Of a DNA stretch of 64,000 nucleotides, positions 1-7,598 are shown piece by piece. Source of the stretch: JANMDU01 sp031418715 (GTDB lineage: Bacteria > Pseudomonadota > Gammaproteobacteria > Burkholderiales > Burkholderiaceae_C); contig JANOJL010000023.1 in assembly GCA_031418715.1 (NCBI GenBank), positions 31,708-95,707 on the forward strand, given 5' to 3'. Made by a program: the position numbers and the translations under genes. The notes below the pieces were generated by a model. That model was not told where the DNA came from. It did not search any database and was given only the letters and a program-made list of their open reading frames with translations. The stretch's first letter is position 1, and the number at the start of each line of letters is the position of its first letter.

Positions 1-1670
1 AAGCGGCTTTGCGGATCGTCTTTGGCTTCCTTGGGCCAGCTAGAGGTGACGTAATAGTTCAGGGCAGGGCGGCAAGATGAACAGCCGTTGGGCGTTTTCC
101 AATCCATGGATGTCATCACATCGCCAATCGTCAGTAGCTTGTTTGCCACAATCGCATCACGCACCGCTTGATGGCCATGATCGGTACAGCCACACATGGC
201 TTTGAGTTTGGGTGTGGCCGAATAATCGCCACCAGCGGTGAACATCAAAATCTGCTCCACCAATCCCGTGCAAGAGCCGCACGAGGCGCTGGCTTTTGTG
301 TGTTTTTTCACTTCATCCAAAGTGAACAATCCCTTCTCACGAATCGCTTTGCAAATCGTGCCTTTATTTACACCATTGCAGCCGCAAACTTCATCGCTAT
401 CCGCCATGCTCGATGCTTTGGTGTGGCCTTGGTGACCGACATCGCCAATGCCATTGTTAATCGCCGCCTCGCCAAACATCAGCTTGTCGCGGATATCGCT
501 CACGTTTTTGCCATCGCGCAGCAGTTTGAAATAGTAGCTACCGTCCACCGTGTCGCCATAAAGGCATGCGCCCACGAGCTTATTGTCTTTGAGCACGAGT
601 TTTTTGTAGACGCCGCCAAACGGATCGCTCATCACGATCTCTTCAAAACCCTCTCCGCCTGTGAAGTTGCCAGCGGAGAACAGATCAATACCCGTCACTT
701 TGAGTTTGGTGGAGGTGAGCGAGCCTTGATAACGCCCGATGCCAAATTGCGCCAAATGATTCGCAGCTACTTTGGCTTGCTCAAACAAAGGTGCGACCAA
801 ACCATAAGCTATGCCGCGATGTGCTGCGCATTCTCCGACGCTGTAAATCCGCGCATCGGTCACAGTTTGCATTGTGTCATTCACCACAATGCCTTTGTCG
901 CAATGCAGGCGCATGCTTTGCGCGAGTTCGACGTTCGGGCGAATGCCTACAGCCATCACCACCAAATCCGCAGGAATTTCTTTGCCATCTTTGAATTTCA
1001 AAGCCATCACACGGCCATCTTTGTCGGGGATGAGCTCTTGCGTTTGCGCCCCCATCATGAATGAGAGCCCACGGTGTTCCAAAGATTTGCGTAGCAAACC
1101 ACCAGCCACATCATCCAACTGACGCTCCATCAGCCAAGGCATCACATGAATCACTGTTACGTCCATGCCGCGCAGCATCAGGCCATTGGCTGCTTCTAGC
1201 CCAAGCAAGCCACCACCGATCACGACGGCTTTTTTGTATTTCTTCGCAGCGTCAATCATTGCATTGGTATCTGCAATGTCGCGGTAGGCAATCACGCCTT
1301 TCAGATCTTTGCCGGGCACAGGCAAGATGAAGGGATTCGAGCCAGTACACATCAGCAAACGGTCGTATTCCACTTCTGTGCCATCTTCCGAGCGAACAAT
1401 GCGCTTGATGCGATCCACCTCAATCACTTTTTTGCCTGCATGCAAAGTGATGTTGTTCTCTTTGTACCATTCCCAGCTGTTGAGCACGATCTCATCGAGC
1501 GTTTGTTCGCCAGCGAGCACGGGGCTCAGCAGAATCCGGTTGTAGTTAGGATGTGGTTCTGCACCAAAGACGGTGATGTCATACAACTCTGGTGCAATTT
1601 TAAGCAACTCTTCAATCGTGCGCACGCCTGCCATGCCATTGCCAACCATCACCAACTTCGATTTCTTCAT
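1..1670 (-). CDS. nirB: Nitrite reductase [NAD(P)H] large subunit, C-terminal part cut by window edge
   Basis: Assimilatory nitrite reductase, reducing nitrite to ammonium in the cytoplasm with NAD(P)H, siroheme and Fe-S clusters. The start is the ATG at 1670, preceded by GGAGG. The 556 visible residues begin with a Rossmann FAD-binding segment (MVGNGMAGVRTIEEL) and a second nucleotide-binding fold (VVIGGGLLGLEAANGL). Two BFD-like [2Fe-2S] segments follow, with cysteine pairs CGC and CGSC, then CGC and CSSC. The family is usually about 800-850 residues, so the siroheme domain lies outside the window. It is divergent from the pseudouridine synthase gene. A sigma-54 type promoter and an NtrC-like palindrome lie just upstream, and the same arrangement precedes the nitrate transporter gene at 5642. 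Confidence 0.93.
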   Translation of the reverse strand, partial: MKKSKLVMVGNGMAGVRTIEELLKIAPELYDITVFGAEPHPNYNRILLSPVLAGEQTLDEIVLNSWEWYKENNITLHAGKKVIEVDRIKRIVRSEDGTEVEYDRLLMCTGSNPFILPVPGKDLKGVIAYRDIADTNAMIDAAKKYKKAVVIGGGLLGLEAANGLMLRGMDVTVIHVMPWLMERQLDDVAGGLLRKSLEHRGLSFMMGAQTQELIPDKDGRVMALKFKDGKEIPADLVVMAVGIRPNVELAQSMRLHCDKGIVVNDTMQTVTDARIYSVGECAAHRGIAYGLVAPLFEQAKVAANHLAQFGIGRYQGSLTSTKLKVTGIDLFSAGNFTGGEGFEEIVMSDPFGGVYKKLVLKDNKLVGACLYGDTVDGSYYFKLLRDGKNVSDIRDKLMFGEAAINNGIGDVGHQGHTKASSMADSDEVCGCNGVNKGTICKAIREKGLFTLDEVKKHTKASASCGSCTGLVEQILMFTAGGDYSATPKLKAMCGCTDHGHQAVRDAIVANKLLTIGDVMTSMDWKTPNGCSSCRPALNYYVTSSWPKEAKDDPQSR

Positions 1671-1700
1671 TCTTAACCTCCGGATATTGGCTTGGGAGAG

Positions 1701-1717
1701 TGCAAGTGCTGTGCCAA
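1701..1717 (-). promoter_or_regulatory. Sigma-54 promoter of nirB
   Basis: On the minus strand the sequence reads TTGGCACAGCACTTGCA. The GG and GC are separated by exactly 10 bases, matching the -24/-12 consensus almost perfectly. It lies about 30 bases upstream of the nirB start codon. Confidence 0.75.
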
Positions 1718-1734
1718 TGCCAATCTTCAGAGTC

Positions 1735-1749
1735 GCACCTTATTGGTGC
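1735..1749. promoter_or_regulatory. NtrC-like binding site upstream of nirB
   Basis: A perfect palindrome, GCACC-TTATT-GGTGC, matches the core of the NtrC consensus. An identical half-site arrangement with the same 5-base spacer precedes the nitrate transporter. A second perfect palindrome, GAGTTGGCCAACTC at 1760-1773, is of unknown meaning. Confidence 0.65.
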
Positions 1750-1800
1750 TGAAACGAAGGAGTTGGCCAACTCGCTCAGCTTACTGAGACAATCTGCACC

Positions 1801-2535
1801 ATGACCGAACCGATCCGCCTAGCCAAACGCCTTTCTCAAATGCTTCCATGCTCGCGCAGCCAAGCCGAGCAATACATTGAAGGCGGTTGGGTGAGGGTGA
1901 ATGGCCAGATTCAAGAAAGCCCGCAGCACAAGGTGACGAATGAAATCATCGAGCTAGATAAAAACGCCACGCTCTTGGAGAGCTTGCCGATGACGATCCT
2001 GCTGCACAAACCAGCTGGCTTTGACTGGGGCGATGGTCGCAAGCCAGCGGGTGAGCTGCTGATTGAGGCTAAACGAAGTAAAGCAGATGCATCTGGCGTG
2101 CGCTTGCTCAAGCGGCATTTCAAAGAGCAAGCCTGTGTTACCCCGCTGGAAGTGGGAGCCAGTGGCTTGATCGTATTCACGCAAGATTTCCGGATCCATC
2201 GCAAGCTCTGGGAAGGCGCGTCATTGGTAGAAAACGAAACTATTGTGGATGTGACAGGCGAAGTGACGGAAGATATTTTGCTGGTGATGAACCGCCCATT
2301 CATCCGGCATGACCGCTTGCAGCTCCACGCCAAAGTCGCTTTGAGCAAACGCACCGAGAAGATCACTGGGTTGCGCTTTGCAGTTAAAGGCAGCAAGCCG
2401 GGTAGCATCGCGATGCTTTGCGAGCATCTCGGTTTGCAAATCGCAGGCATGAAGCGCATTCGCGTGGCGCGCGTGCCGCTGGCTGATTTGCCAGCAGGCC
2501 AATGGCGGTTCTTACAAAGCCACGAGCGATTCTGA
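1801..2535 (+). CDS. S4-domain RNA pseudouridine synthase-like protein (RsuA/RluB/RluF family)
   Basis: 244 residues. The N-terminal S4 RNA-binding domain (about residues 5-55, with CSRSQAEQYIEGGWVRVNG) is followed by a family-2 pseudouridine synthase fold (HKPAG at 69-73). In this family the catalytic aspartate sits in a G-R-L-D motif before a small-residue Ser-Gly-Leu stretch. Here the equivalent segment is VTPLEVGASGL, which places Glu117 where Asp is expected. Activity is therefore uncertain; it may be an RNA-binding protein or use a variant active site. It starts 130 bases from the divergent nirB start and is followed 55 bases later by the phosphatase-kinase gene, probably in the same transcript. 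Confidence 0.75.
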   Translation: MTEPIRLAKRLSQMLPCSRSQAEQYIEGGWVRVNGQIQESPQHKVTNEIIELDKNATLLESLPMTILLHKPAGFDWGDGRKPAGELLIEAKRSKADASGVRLLKRHFKEQACVTPLEVGASGLIVFTQDFRIHRKLWEGASLVENETIVDVTGEVTEDILLVMNRPFIRHDRLQLHAKVALSKRTEKITGLRFAVKGSKPGSIAMLCEHLGLQIAGMKRIRVARVPLADLPAGQWRFLQSHERF

Positions 2536-2590
2536 ATCTTTCAACGGTGCATGCCTCACAACAGGGCGCAAATCTTGCTTAAACTGGTGC

Positions 2591-4342
2591 ATGGCATTCG
2601 ATATTGACATTGGCTTCACCTCGCTCACCGGCAAAAAACTCATCAACGAAGATTTTTGCGCAGCCATGCTGCCCGAGCCAGGACGTGAAGGCTTTGGTGC
2701 GATTTGCGCGATTGCCGATGGCGTGAGCACGGGTGGCAAAGGCAAGGAGGCTGCGCAAACCACCGTGATGAGTTTGGTGCAAGATTATTTTGGCACCCGC
2801 GAGACTTGGGACACTTCCGTCGCCTTGGATCGCGTGATCACAGCACACAACAGTTGGCTGGCTGGGGTGAACCATAAGCGTGCAGCGAGCAATGAATGTG
2901 GGTTAACCACACTCACAGCGCTCGTGTTGCGTGGGCAGACCTACACACTCGCACATGTAGGCGATTCACGCGCCTATTTGTTGCGTGGTCAGCAGTTGGA
3001 ACTGCTGACCACGGATCATGTGGTGGATCATCCGGATTTCAAGCATCAACTGATACGTGCTGTGGGCGCTGATGAGCGCTTGGTGGTGGATTACATCCAA
3101 GGTGATTTGCAGGTGGGGGATGTGTTTTTCTTGCTCACAGATGGTGTGCATGGCAGCGTATCAGAGCGCAAGCTGCGCGTCTTTGCTGAGCAAGGCAGCG
3201 CACAAAAGCTTGCTGATACCTTGGCCTTTGCCGCATTAGAGTTGGGTAGCCAAGACAATGCCAGCGCTTTGGTTGTACGGATTCTTGGTTTACAAGAGTC
3301 GCATTTGCGCGATGAAGAGCTGATAGCGCAGCATTTGCCTGTGCCTTCCAAGCTAAAGATCGGGGATGTGATCGACGGACTCACCGTGACGGCATTGGTG
3401 GCCGACAGTGGCGTGAATTTGATTTACCAAGTGCGCGATACCGGTTCGCAAAAGCTCTATGCTCTGAAAACCCTTCACCCTAGCCGCGAGAAAGATCAGC
3501 AGGAGCGCGCTATGCTCGCGCACGAAGCTTGGCTGGCCAAACGTATGCAGACAGGTATGGCTGCCGATCATTTGGTGAATCTGTATTCGCACATGCAGTT
3601 GCCCACCGGCAAGATCGCCAGTAGTTTCTATTTGCTCTACGATTGGCATGCCGGGCAAACGCTCCAACAGTCTCTCGATGCGCGTGGACGGCTCGATGTG
3701 CCGCAGGCTGTGCAGGCGGCCATGCAGGTGCTTAAGGCGCTGGGTGCGATGCATCGCCAAGGCGTGATTCACCGGGATATCAAGCCCGCCAACTTGCACC
3801 AAAGCGAAGGCGGTATGCTGCGTCTGCTCGATTTGGGTGTAGCGCTCAGCGGCCATGAGCCTGAGAGCATGCTCGCCCTGCATGCGGGTACACCAAGCTA
3901 TATCAATCCCGAGCAATTTGGCTATGCGCTGCAAGGCGCGGGCGAGGAGCAATGCGCCAATGCAGGCAGCGATTTGTATGCATTGGGTGTGACGCTGTAT
4001 CAACTGCTCACTGGTAAGCTGCCCTATGGCGAGGTGTTGCCTTATCAAACCGGGCGTTATTTCCGAGACCCGATTGCGCCCAGTCGCATGCAGCCCGAGG
4101 TGCCAGTGTGGCTGGATCATGTGGTGCTCAAGGCCGTCGCGCGTGATCAAAAACAGCGCTTTGAAACCGCAGAAGAATTCCTTTTGGCGCTAGAGCGCGG
4201 TGCGTCTCGCCCGATCACAGCGCCAAGGCCAACGCCGCTGATGCAACGCGATCCCGCCTTGCTGTGGAAGTTGGGATTGGTTGTAAGTCTGCTTTTCAAC
4301 GTGTTAATGATGATTTGGTTGCTGTTTTTGCCGAAGAGCTAG
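2591..4342 (+). CDS. Bifunctional PP2C-type protein phosphatase / Ser-Thr protein kinase, membrane anchored
   Basis: 583 residues. The PP2C domain (about 1-235) has the metal-binding motifs ADGVS (42-46), VGDSR (123-127), LTDG (182-185) and QDN (221-223). A Hanks-type kinase domain follows (about 260-530): a weak glycine loop, ALK with Lys293, HRDIKPAN (394-401), DLG in place of DFG (414-416) and NPE (439-441). One hydrophobic helix ends the protein (about 555-577), placing both enzymes on the cytoplasmic face of the membrane. Opposing activities in one chain suggest a switch acting on shared targets. Its place between nirB and the nitrate transporter suggests control of nitrate assimilation; the substrate is not known. 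Confidence 0.88.
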   Translation: MAFDIDIGFTSLTGKKLINEDFCAAMLPEPGREGFGAICAIADGVSTGGKGKEAAQTTVMSLVQDYFGTRETWDTSVALDRVITAHNSWLAGVNHKRAASNECGLTTLTALVLRGQTYTLAHVGDSRAYLLRGQQLELLTTDHVVDHPDFKHQLIRAVGADERLVVDYIQGDLQVGDVFFLLTDGVHGSVSERKLRVFAEQGSAQKLADTLAFAALELGSQDNASALVVRILGLQESHLRDEELIAQHLPVPSKLKIGDVIDGLTVTALVADSGVNLIYQVRDTGSQKLYALKTLHPSREKDQQERAMLAHEAWLAKRMQTGMAADHLVNLYSHMQLPTGKIASSFYLLYDWHAGQTLQQSLDARGRLDVPQAVQAAMQVLKALGAMHRQGVIHRDIKPANLHQSEGGMLRLLDLGVALSGHEPESMLALHAGTPSYINPEQFGYALQGAGEEQCANAGSDLYALGVTLYQLLTGKLPYGEVLPYQTGRYFRDPIAPSRMQPEVPVWLDHVVLKAVARDQKQRFETAEEFLLALERGASRPITAPRPTPLMQRDPALLWKLGLVVSLLFNVLMMIWLLFLPKS

Positions 4343-4355
4343 ACAGCACGGAAAT

Positions 4356-4420
4356 TTAAGCGTTTTAGGCAGTTAGCCGTTAGAGAATGTGCGCAATATG
4401 CTATCAATAATATAGCATTT
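4356..4420 (-). repeat. Palindrome-headed repeat element, copy 1
   Basis: Element in reverse orientation: tail with TTAGCCGTTA, then GTGCGCA, then the palindromic head GCTATCAATAATATAGC. It sits between the convergent kinase and transporter genes, where its hairpin could also end transcription. Confidence 0.75.
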
Positions 4421-5642
4421 ATGGGTTGAGCTGTACACGCGCCCGCCCACCGCGTTCTGCCCAGGTACGCGTCCAGCGGATTTGCATCACGCGCAGCATG
4501 ATGAGCATCGCCACTGCGAAAGATGCGAAGAGCAAAAATCCCCAAAGATAGCTACCAGCGTATTGTTTGGACATGCCCATCGCATTGGGTACGATACCGC
4601 CTGCCAGTGCGCCGATTTCGCCGATCATGCTGCCTGCGACAGCGGTGGTGGTGGGCCAGCGCAGTGGCACGAGCTGAAACAGTGCGCCGTTGCCAGCGCC
4701 TAAAGCTGCGAAGCAGACCAGAAAGAGCAGGGTGGTGAGCGTGAGCGAATTTTGCGTGAAGGCACAGAGCGTGAGCGTGACTGCAACGACGATCAACACT
4801 GCCGTGAGTGTGTTGATCCCGCCCCAATGATCCGAGAGCCAGCCGCCCATGATGCGCAGCGCTGCACCCATGAAGGCCACCATCATTGTGAGTTGCCCAG
4901 CTTGGACTTTACTCACGCCAAATTGATCGTGAAAATAACTGGGCAAAAAAGTGGTCAAACCGATGAAGCCGCCAAACGTCACGCCATAAATCACGCTGAA
5001 CGCCCAGCCATCCTTTTCATACAAACAAGCAGTGTGATCTCGAAAACTGGCATGCTTGTCCACATCATCTGGCTCACGCGCGAATACGATCATCACGACC
5101 GCGGGTAGCAAAACGCCGATGGCCGCGAAGCCATATACCGTTTGCCAGCCATAGCGCTGTGCCAAGAGCGGCGCGAACAAAGCGCAAACGGCAGTGCCTA
5201 CATTACCTGCACCCACCAAGCCCATTGCCAAGCCCTTGTAGCGCGCTGGAAACGAGCCTGAGCCGAGCGACAAAGCCACGCCGAAGCTCGCGCCCGCGAT
5301 ACCGAGCAACACACCCATCGCCAGGAGCGTGTTGAATGAGTTCACGAAAAAGTAGCCATACAACATGGCAATGGCAATACCCGCCATTTCAACCAGCGTG
5401 GCATTCTTTCTGCCAATATATTGCGACAAAAGCCCGAGCGGAAAGCGCATCAGCGCACCAGCAAAGATCGGCACCGAGAGCATGATGCCTTTTTGCAGAG
5501 GCGTCAGTTGATAGGCCTCGCTGATGAAAGGCGCCATCGCACCGTTGATCACCCAAACGCCGCAGCAAAATAAAAAATAAAAGAACGATGCTCCCAAAGT
5601 TGGGGCGTGTCCACTCTTTAAAAAAGTGCCTATGCTGGCCAT
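4419..5642 (-). CDS. Nitrate/nitrite transporter, major facilitator family (NarK/NasA type)
   Basis: 407 residues with about 12 hydrophobic segments. It carries the nitrate-nitrite-porter signature GAGNVGTA, the MFS loop GLLSQYIGRKNATL, and a second signature-like stretch near the C-terminal half (GAGNGALFQLVPLRWP). It probably imports nitrate, or exchanges nitrate and nitrite, across the inner membrane to feed the NirB reductase. Convergent with the phosphatase-kinase gene. A sigma-54 promoter and NtrC-like site lie directly upstream, the same regulatory pair as at nirB. This points to expression under nitrogen limitation rather than respiration. The last codons overlap the end of repeat copy 1 by two bases. 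Confidence 0.88.
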   Translation of the reverse strand: MASIGTFLKSGHAPTLGASFFYFLFCCGVWVINGAMAPFISEAYQLTPLQKGIMLSVPIFAGALMRFPLGLLSQYIGRKNATLVEMAGIAIAMLYGYFFVNSFNTLLAMGVLLGIAGASFGVALSLGSGSFPARYKGLAMGLVGAGNVGTAVCALFAPLLAQRYGWQTVYGFAAIGVLLPAVVMIVFAREPDDVDKHASFRDHTACLYEKDGWAFSVIYGVTFGGFIGLTTFLPSYFHDQFGVSKVQAGQLTMMVAFMGAALRIMGGWLSDHWGGINTLTAVLIVVAVTLTLCAFTQNSLTLTTLLFLVCFAALGAGNGALFQLVPLRWPTTTAVAGSMIGEIGALAGGIVPNAMGMSKQYAGSYLWGFLLFASFAVAMLIMLRVMQIRWTRTWAERGGRARVQLNP

Positions 5643-5676
5643 GTGATCCCTTTGTGCAAACAGTACACAACAACAG

Positions 5677-5693
5677 TGCGAAAACTATGCCAA
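5677..5693 (-). promoter_or_regulatory. Sigma-54 promoter of the nitrate transporter gene
   Basis: Minus strand reads TTGGCATAGTTTTCGCA, with GG and GC 10 bases apart as required. The predicted transcript start is about 20-25 bases before the start codon. Confidence 0.65.
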
Positions 5694-5720
5694 GTATTTG
5701 CCTCGCATCGCTTTCAGTCT

Positions 5721-5737
5721 TGCACCTCTGTGGTGCG
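5721..5737. promoter_or_regulatory. NtrC-like binding site upstream of the nitrate transporter
   Basis: TGCACC-TCTGT-GGTGCG matches the NtrC consensus core GCACC-N5-GGTGC. It lies about 60 bases before the predicted transcript start. Confidence 0.65.
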
Positions 5738-5930
5738 CTGCGTTCATTTTGGGTGCGCGAACGATGAGCGCTGCTGCTTTGGCAGGTTGCTGATGCACAA
5801 GATTCAGCTTGTGTGCGATATCAAAAATATAGCAATCTGTATTAATTCAGAATGCAGGAAATGGCAAATTTTCTATAAAAATCTGATGAAATAGGTTATA
5901 AATTCTTGCGTTTGTAGCCTAGTCGTAGTA

Positions 5931-5970
5931 AAAAAAAGCCCGCATCTTGCGATACGGGCTTTTGCTTTTT
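5931..5970 (-). terminator. Intrinsic terminator after rplI
   Basis: On the minus strand an AAGCCCGTATC / GATGCGGGCTT stem is followed by a T run, 16 bases after the rplI stop codon. Confidence 0.85.
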
Positions 5971-5985
5971 AAAAAGCTGTGAGAT

Positions 5986-6438
5986 TTAAGCGGTCTCGCC
6001 GTACACCGTCACGCTGACTTCAACGACCACATCGGTGTGCAAGGCCACGGAGACTTTGCTGTCGCCAGTGATCTTGATCGGGCCGAGAGGCATACGCACT
6101 TGGCTCTTATGGACTGTGTAGCCCATTTTGCCCAATTCTTCGGCGATGTCATAGTTGGTCACAGAGCCAAACAAGCGACCGTCAACGCCAGCTTTTTGCG
6201 TGATCTTGACGTTTGCGCCTTCGAGCTTGGTGCCCTGAGCTTGCATTTCGGCAAGCTTAGCTGCGGCTGCTTTTTCCAAATCGGCGCGCTTGGCTTCGAA
6301 TTCGGCTTTGGCTGTTGCAGTGGCGCGGCGAGCGCGACCTTCTGGGATCAGGAAATTACGTGCATAGCCATCTTTGACCTTGACGATATCGCCGAGGTTG
6401 CCGAGGTTGATCACTTTGTCGAGAAGAATAATTTGCAT
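5986..6438 (-). CDS. rplI: 50S ribosomal protein L9
   Basis: 150 residues, the usual length. The N-terminal domain has MQIILLDKVINLGNLGDIVKVKDGYARNFLIP-type features, then a long helix rich in Ala, Lys and Glu, and a C-terminal RNA-binding domain. L9 binds 23S rRNA near the base of the L1 stalk. Last gene of the rpsF-priB-rpsR-rplI operon, 18 bases after rpsR and followed by an intrinsic terminator. Confidence 0.97.
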   Translation of the reverse strand: MQIILLDKVINLGNLGDIVKVKDGYARNFLIPEGRARRATATAKAEFEAKRADLEKAAAAKLAEMQAQGTKLEGANVKITQKAGVDGRLFGSVTNYDIAEELGKMGYTVHKSQVRMPLGPIKITGDSKVSVALHTDVVVEVSVTVYGETA

Positions 6439-6456
6439 GTGAGTTCTCCTTGGGGC

Positions 6457-6738
6457 TTAGACGCGATGTTGGTCGCTGTATGGCACCATGGCCAAGAAGC
6501 GCGCACGCTTGATGGCGGTGGTGAGCTGGCGCTGGAAAATCGCGCGCGTGCCGGTCAGGCGCGCGGGTGTGATTTTTCCGTTTTCGCCGATGAAATCGCG
6601 CAAGACATCGATGTCTTTGTAGTCGATCTCAATCACACCAGTGACGGTGAAGCGGCAGAAGCGCTTGCGTTTGAACAGTTGGTTTTGTGCGGGGCGCTTC
6701 TTGTTTTTGTCGAAGGGCTTTTTACCGAAAGTGGCCAT
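6457..6738 (-). CDS. rpsR: 30S ribosomal protein S18
   Basis: 93 residues. The S18 core is clear (IDYKDIDVLRDFI, then GKITPARLTGT). A basic N-terminal extension, KKPFDKNKKRPAQNQLFKRK, is common in betaproteobacteria. It forms a heterodimer with S6 in the small subunit platform; the S6 gene is in the same operon. Start ATG at 6738, ten bases after priB. Confidence 0.97.
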   Translation of the reverse strand: MATFGKKPFDKNKKRPAQNQLFKRKRFCRFTVTGVIEIDYKDIDVLRDFIGENGKITPARLTGTRAIFQRQLTTAIKRARFLAMVPYSDQHRV

Positions 6739-6748
6739 GATGGTCTTC

Positions 6749-7045
6749 CTAGTTAATGAGAGTTAATTCAATGTCAGTGAGGTGGAGCACGGCGCCTTTG
6801 CCATTTTTTCCAGAGGCGAGAAACCCCTTGAATTTTGCTGTTTGTCCGATCTTGAGTTTGGCAAGCTGGTCAGCTGTGGCGCCAAGTGCAAGGGAGCGGA
6901 TGTTGAGCTTAACTTTTCTCTCTTGCCCTGCTTCGATTTGGCTCGACTCGTGTTCGAGTATCAAATCAATCGCCGGGATACCTGCTGGGGTGTAGCGCGG
7001 GGCGCTGATCTCAGCAATATGGGCCGTCAGGACAAAAGTGTTCAA
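6749..7045 (-). CDS. priB: Primosomal replication protein N (PriB)
   Basis: 98 residues with a single OB fold, as in single-stranded DNA-binding proteins (NTFVLTAHIAEISAPRYTPAG at the start, FKGFLASGKNGKGAVLHLT near the end). PriB helps PriA reload the replicative helicase at stalled forks. Its position between rpsF and rpsR is the classical arrangement in beta- and gammaproteobacteria, which supports the call despite low conservation of the family. Confidence 0.92.
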   Translation of the reverse strand: MNTFVLTAHIAEISAPRYTPAGIPAIDLILEHESSQIEAGQERKVKLNIRSLALGATADQLAKLKIGQTAKFKGFLASGKNGKGAVLHLTDIELTLIN

Positions 7046-7102
7046 TTCAATGGGATGGGTTTCGCGTGCAACTGAAATTCAGCAGCGGCGGCGCAAACGG
7101 CA

Positions 7103-7474
7103 TTAAGCCGGTTGTGCGTATTGCTCCTGCTGGGCTTTGCGGGCTTCTTCGCGCTCGACTTGCTTCATCATGGCTGAAGGGCCGGTATCGGCTTGCTTCT
7201 TGAGCACAGTGAGATGGCGCAAAACGGCATCGTTGAATTTGAAGGCATGCTCCAGCTCACCCATCACGGCTTGATCAGCCTCGATGTTGACGCACAGGTA
7301 ATGAGCCTTGGACAGTTTGTTGATTTGATAAGCGAGCTGACGACGGCCCCAGTCTTCCACGCGGTGGATTTTTCCGCCGCCGGTGGTGACCATGCCTTTG
7401 TAGCGCTCCAGCATAGCTGGGACTTGCTCGCTTTGATCCGGGTGGATCAGCAAGATGATTTCATAATGACGCAT
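7103..7474 (-). CDS. rpsF: 30S ribosomal protein S6
   Basis: 123 residues. The start MRHYEIILLIHPDQSEQVPAM and the motif VEDWGRRQLAYQINKLSKAHY are typical of S6. The C-terminal tail is acidic and glutamine-rich. First gene of the operon. A ribosome-binding sequence (AAGGAG) precedes the ATG at 7474, and the leader of about 90 bases begins at a promoter shared in sequence with the rpmB-rpmG operon. Confidence 0.97.
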   Translation of the reverse strand: MRHYEIILLIHPDQSEQVPAMLERYKGMVTTGGGKIHRVEDWGRRQLAYQINKLSKAHYLCVNIEADQAVMGELEHAFKFNDAVLRHLTVLKKQADTGPSAMMKQVEREEARKAQQEQYAQPA

Positions 7475-7560
7475 GAATACTCCTTGAGGATGTTTGAGCC
7501 TTTTCTTTTTACAGAATGAGCCCGAAAAGCTGCCCGGCGCGTCAAGAGCCGGTGCAGCGA

Positions 7561-7583
7561 GGTAAGCCCATGATTATAGCCCG
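7561..7583 (-). promoter_or_regulatory. Promoter of the rpsF operon (23-bp motif shared with rpmB promoter)
   Basis: The minus strand holds a perfect -10 TATAAT (7573-7578) followed by CATGGGCTTACC. The 23 bases 7561-7583 are identical to 20981-21003 upstream of rpmB. A possible -35 is TTAGCC, 18 bases upstream. Confidence 0.7.
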
Positions 7584-7598
7584 CTTCTGGCGGGTTGG

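Larger units (their letters stand above)
5643..5930. other. Regulatory intergenic region upstream of the nitrate transporter
   Basis: No convincing gene. It holds the sigma-54 promoter and NtrC-like site listed separately. A further inverted repeat, TGCACAAG-N6-CTTGTGTGC (about 5793-5815), could be a second upstream activator site. Confidence 0.5.

Noticed and set aside
168..1064. A 298-codon open frame on the plus strand
   Set aside because: It is antisense to nirB, whose minus-strand frame has clear FAD and Fe-S motifs; the plus frame gives a His/Ala-rich peptide without family features.
3353..4150. A 265-codon open frame on the minus strand
   Set aside because: Antisense shadow of the kinase domain; no recognisable protein.
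5806..5860. A possible extra copy of the palindrome-headed repeat
   Set aside because: ATATCAAAAATATAGCAATC resembles the head, but the GCGCA core and ATAACGG block are missing.
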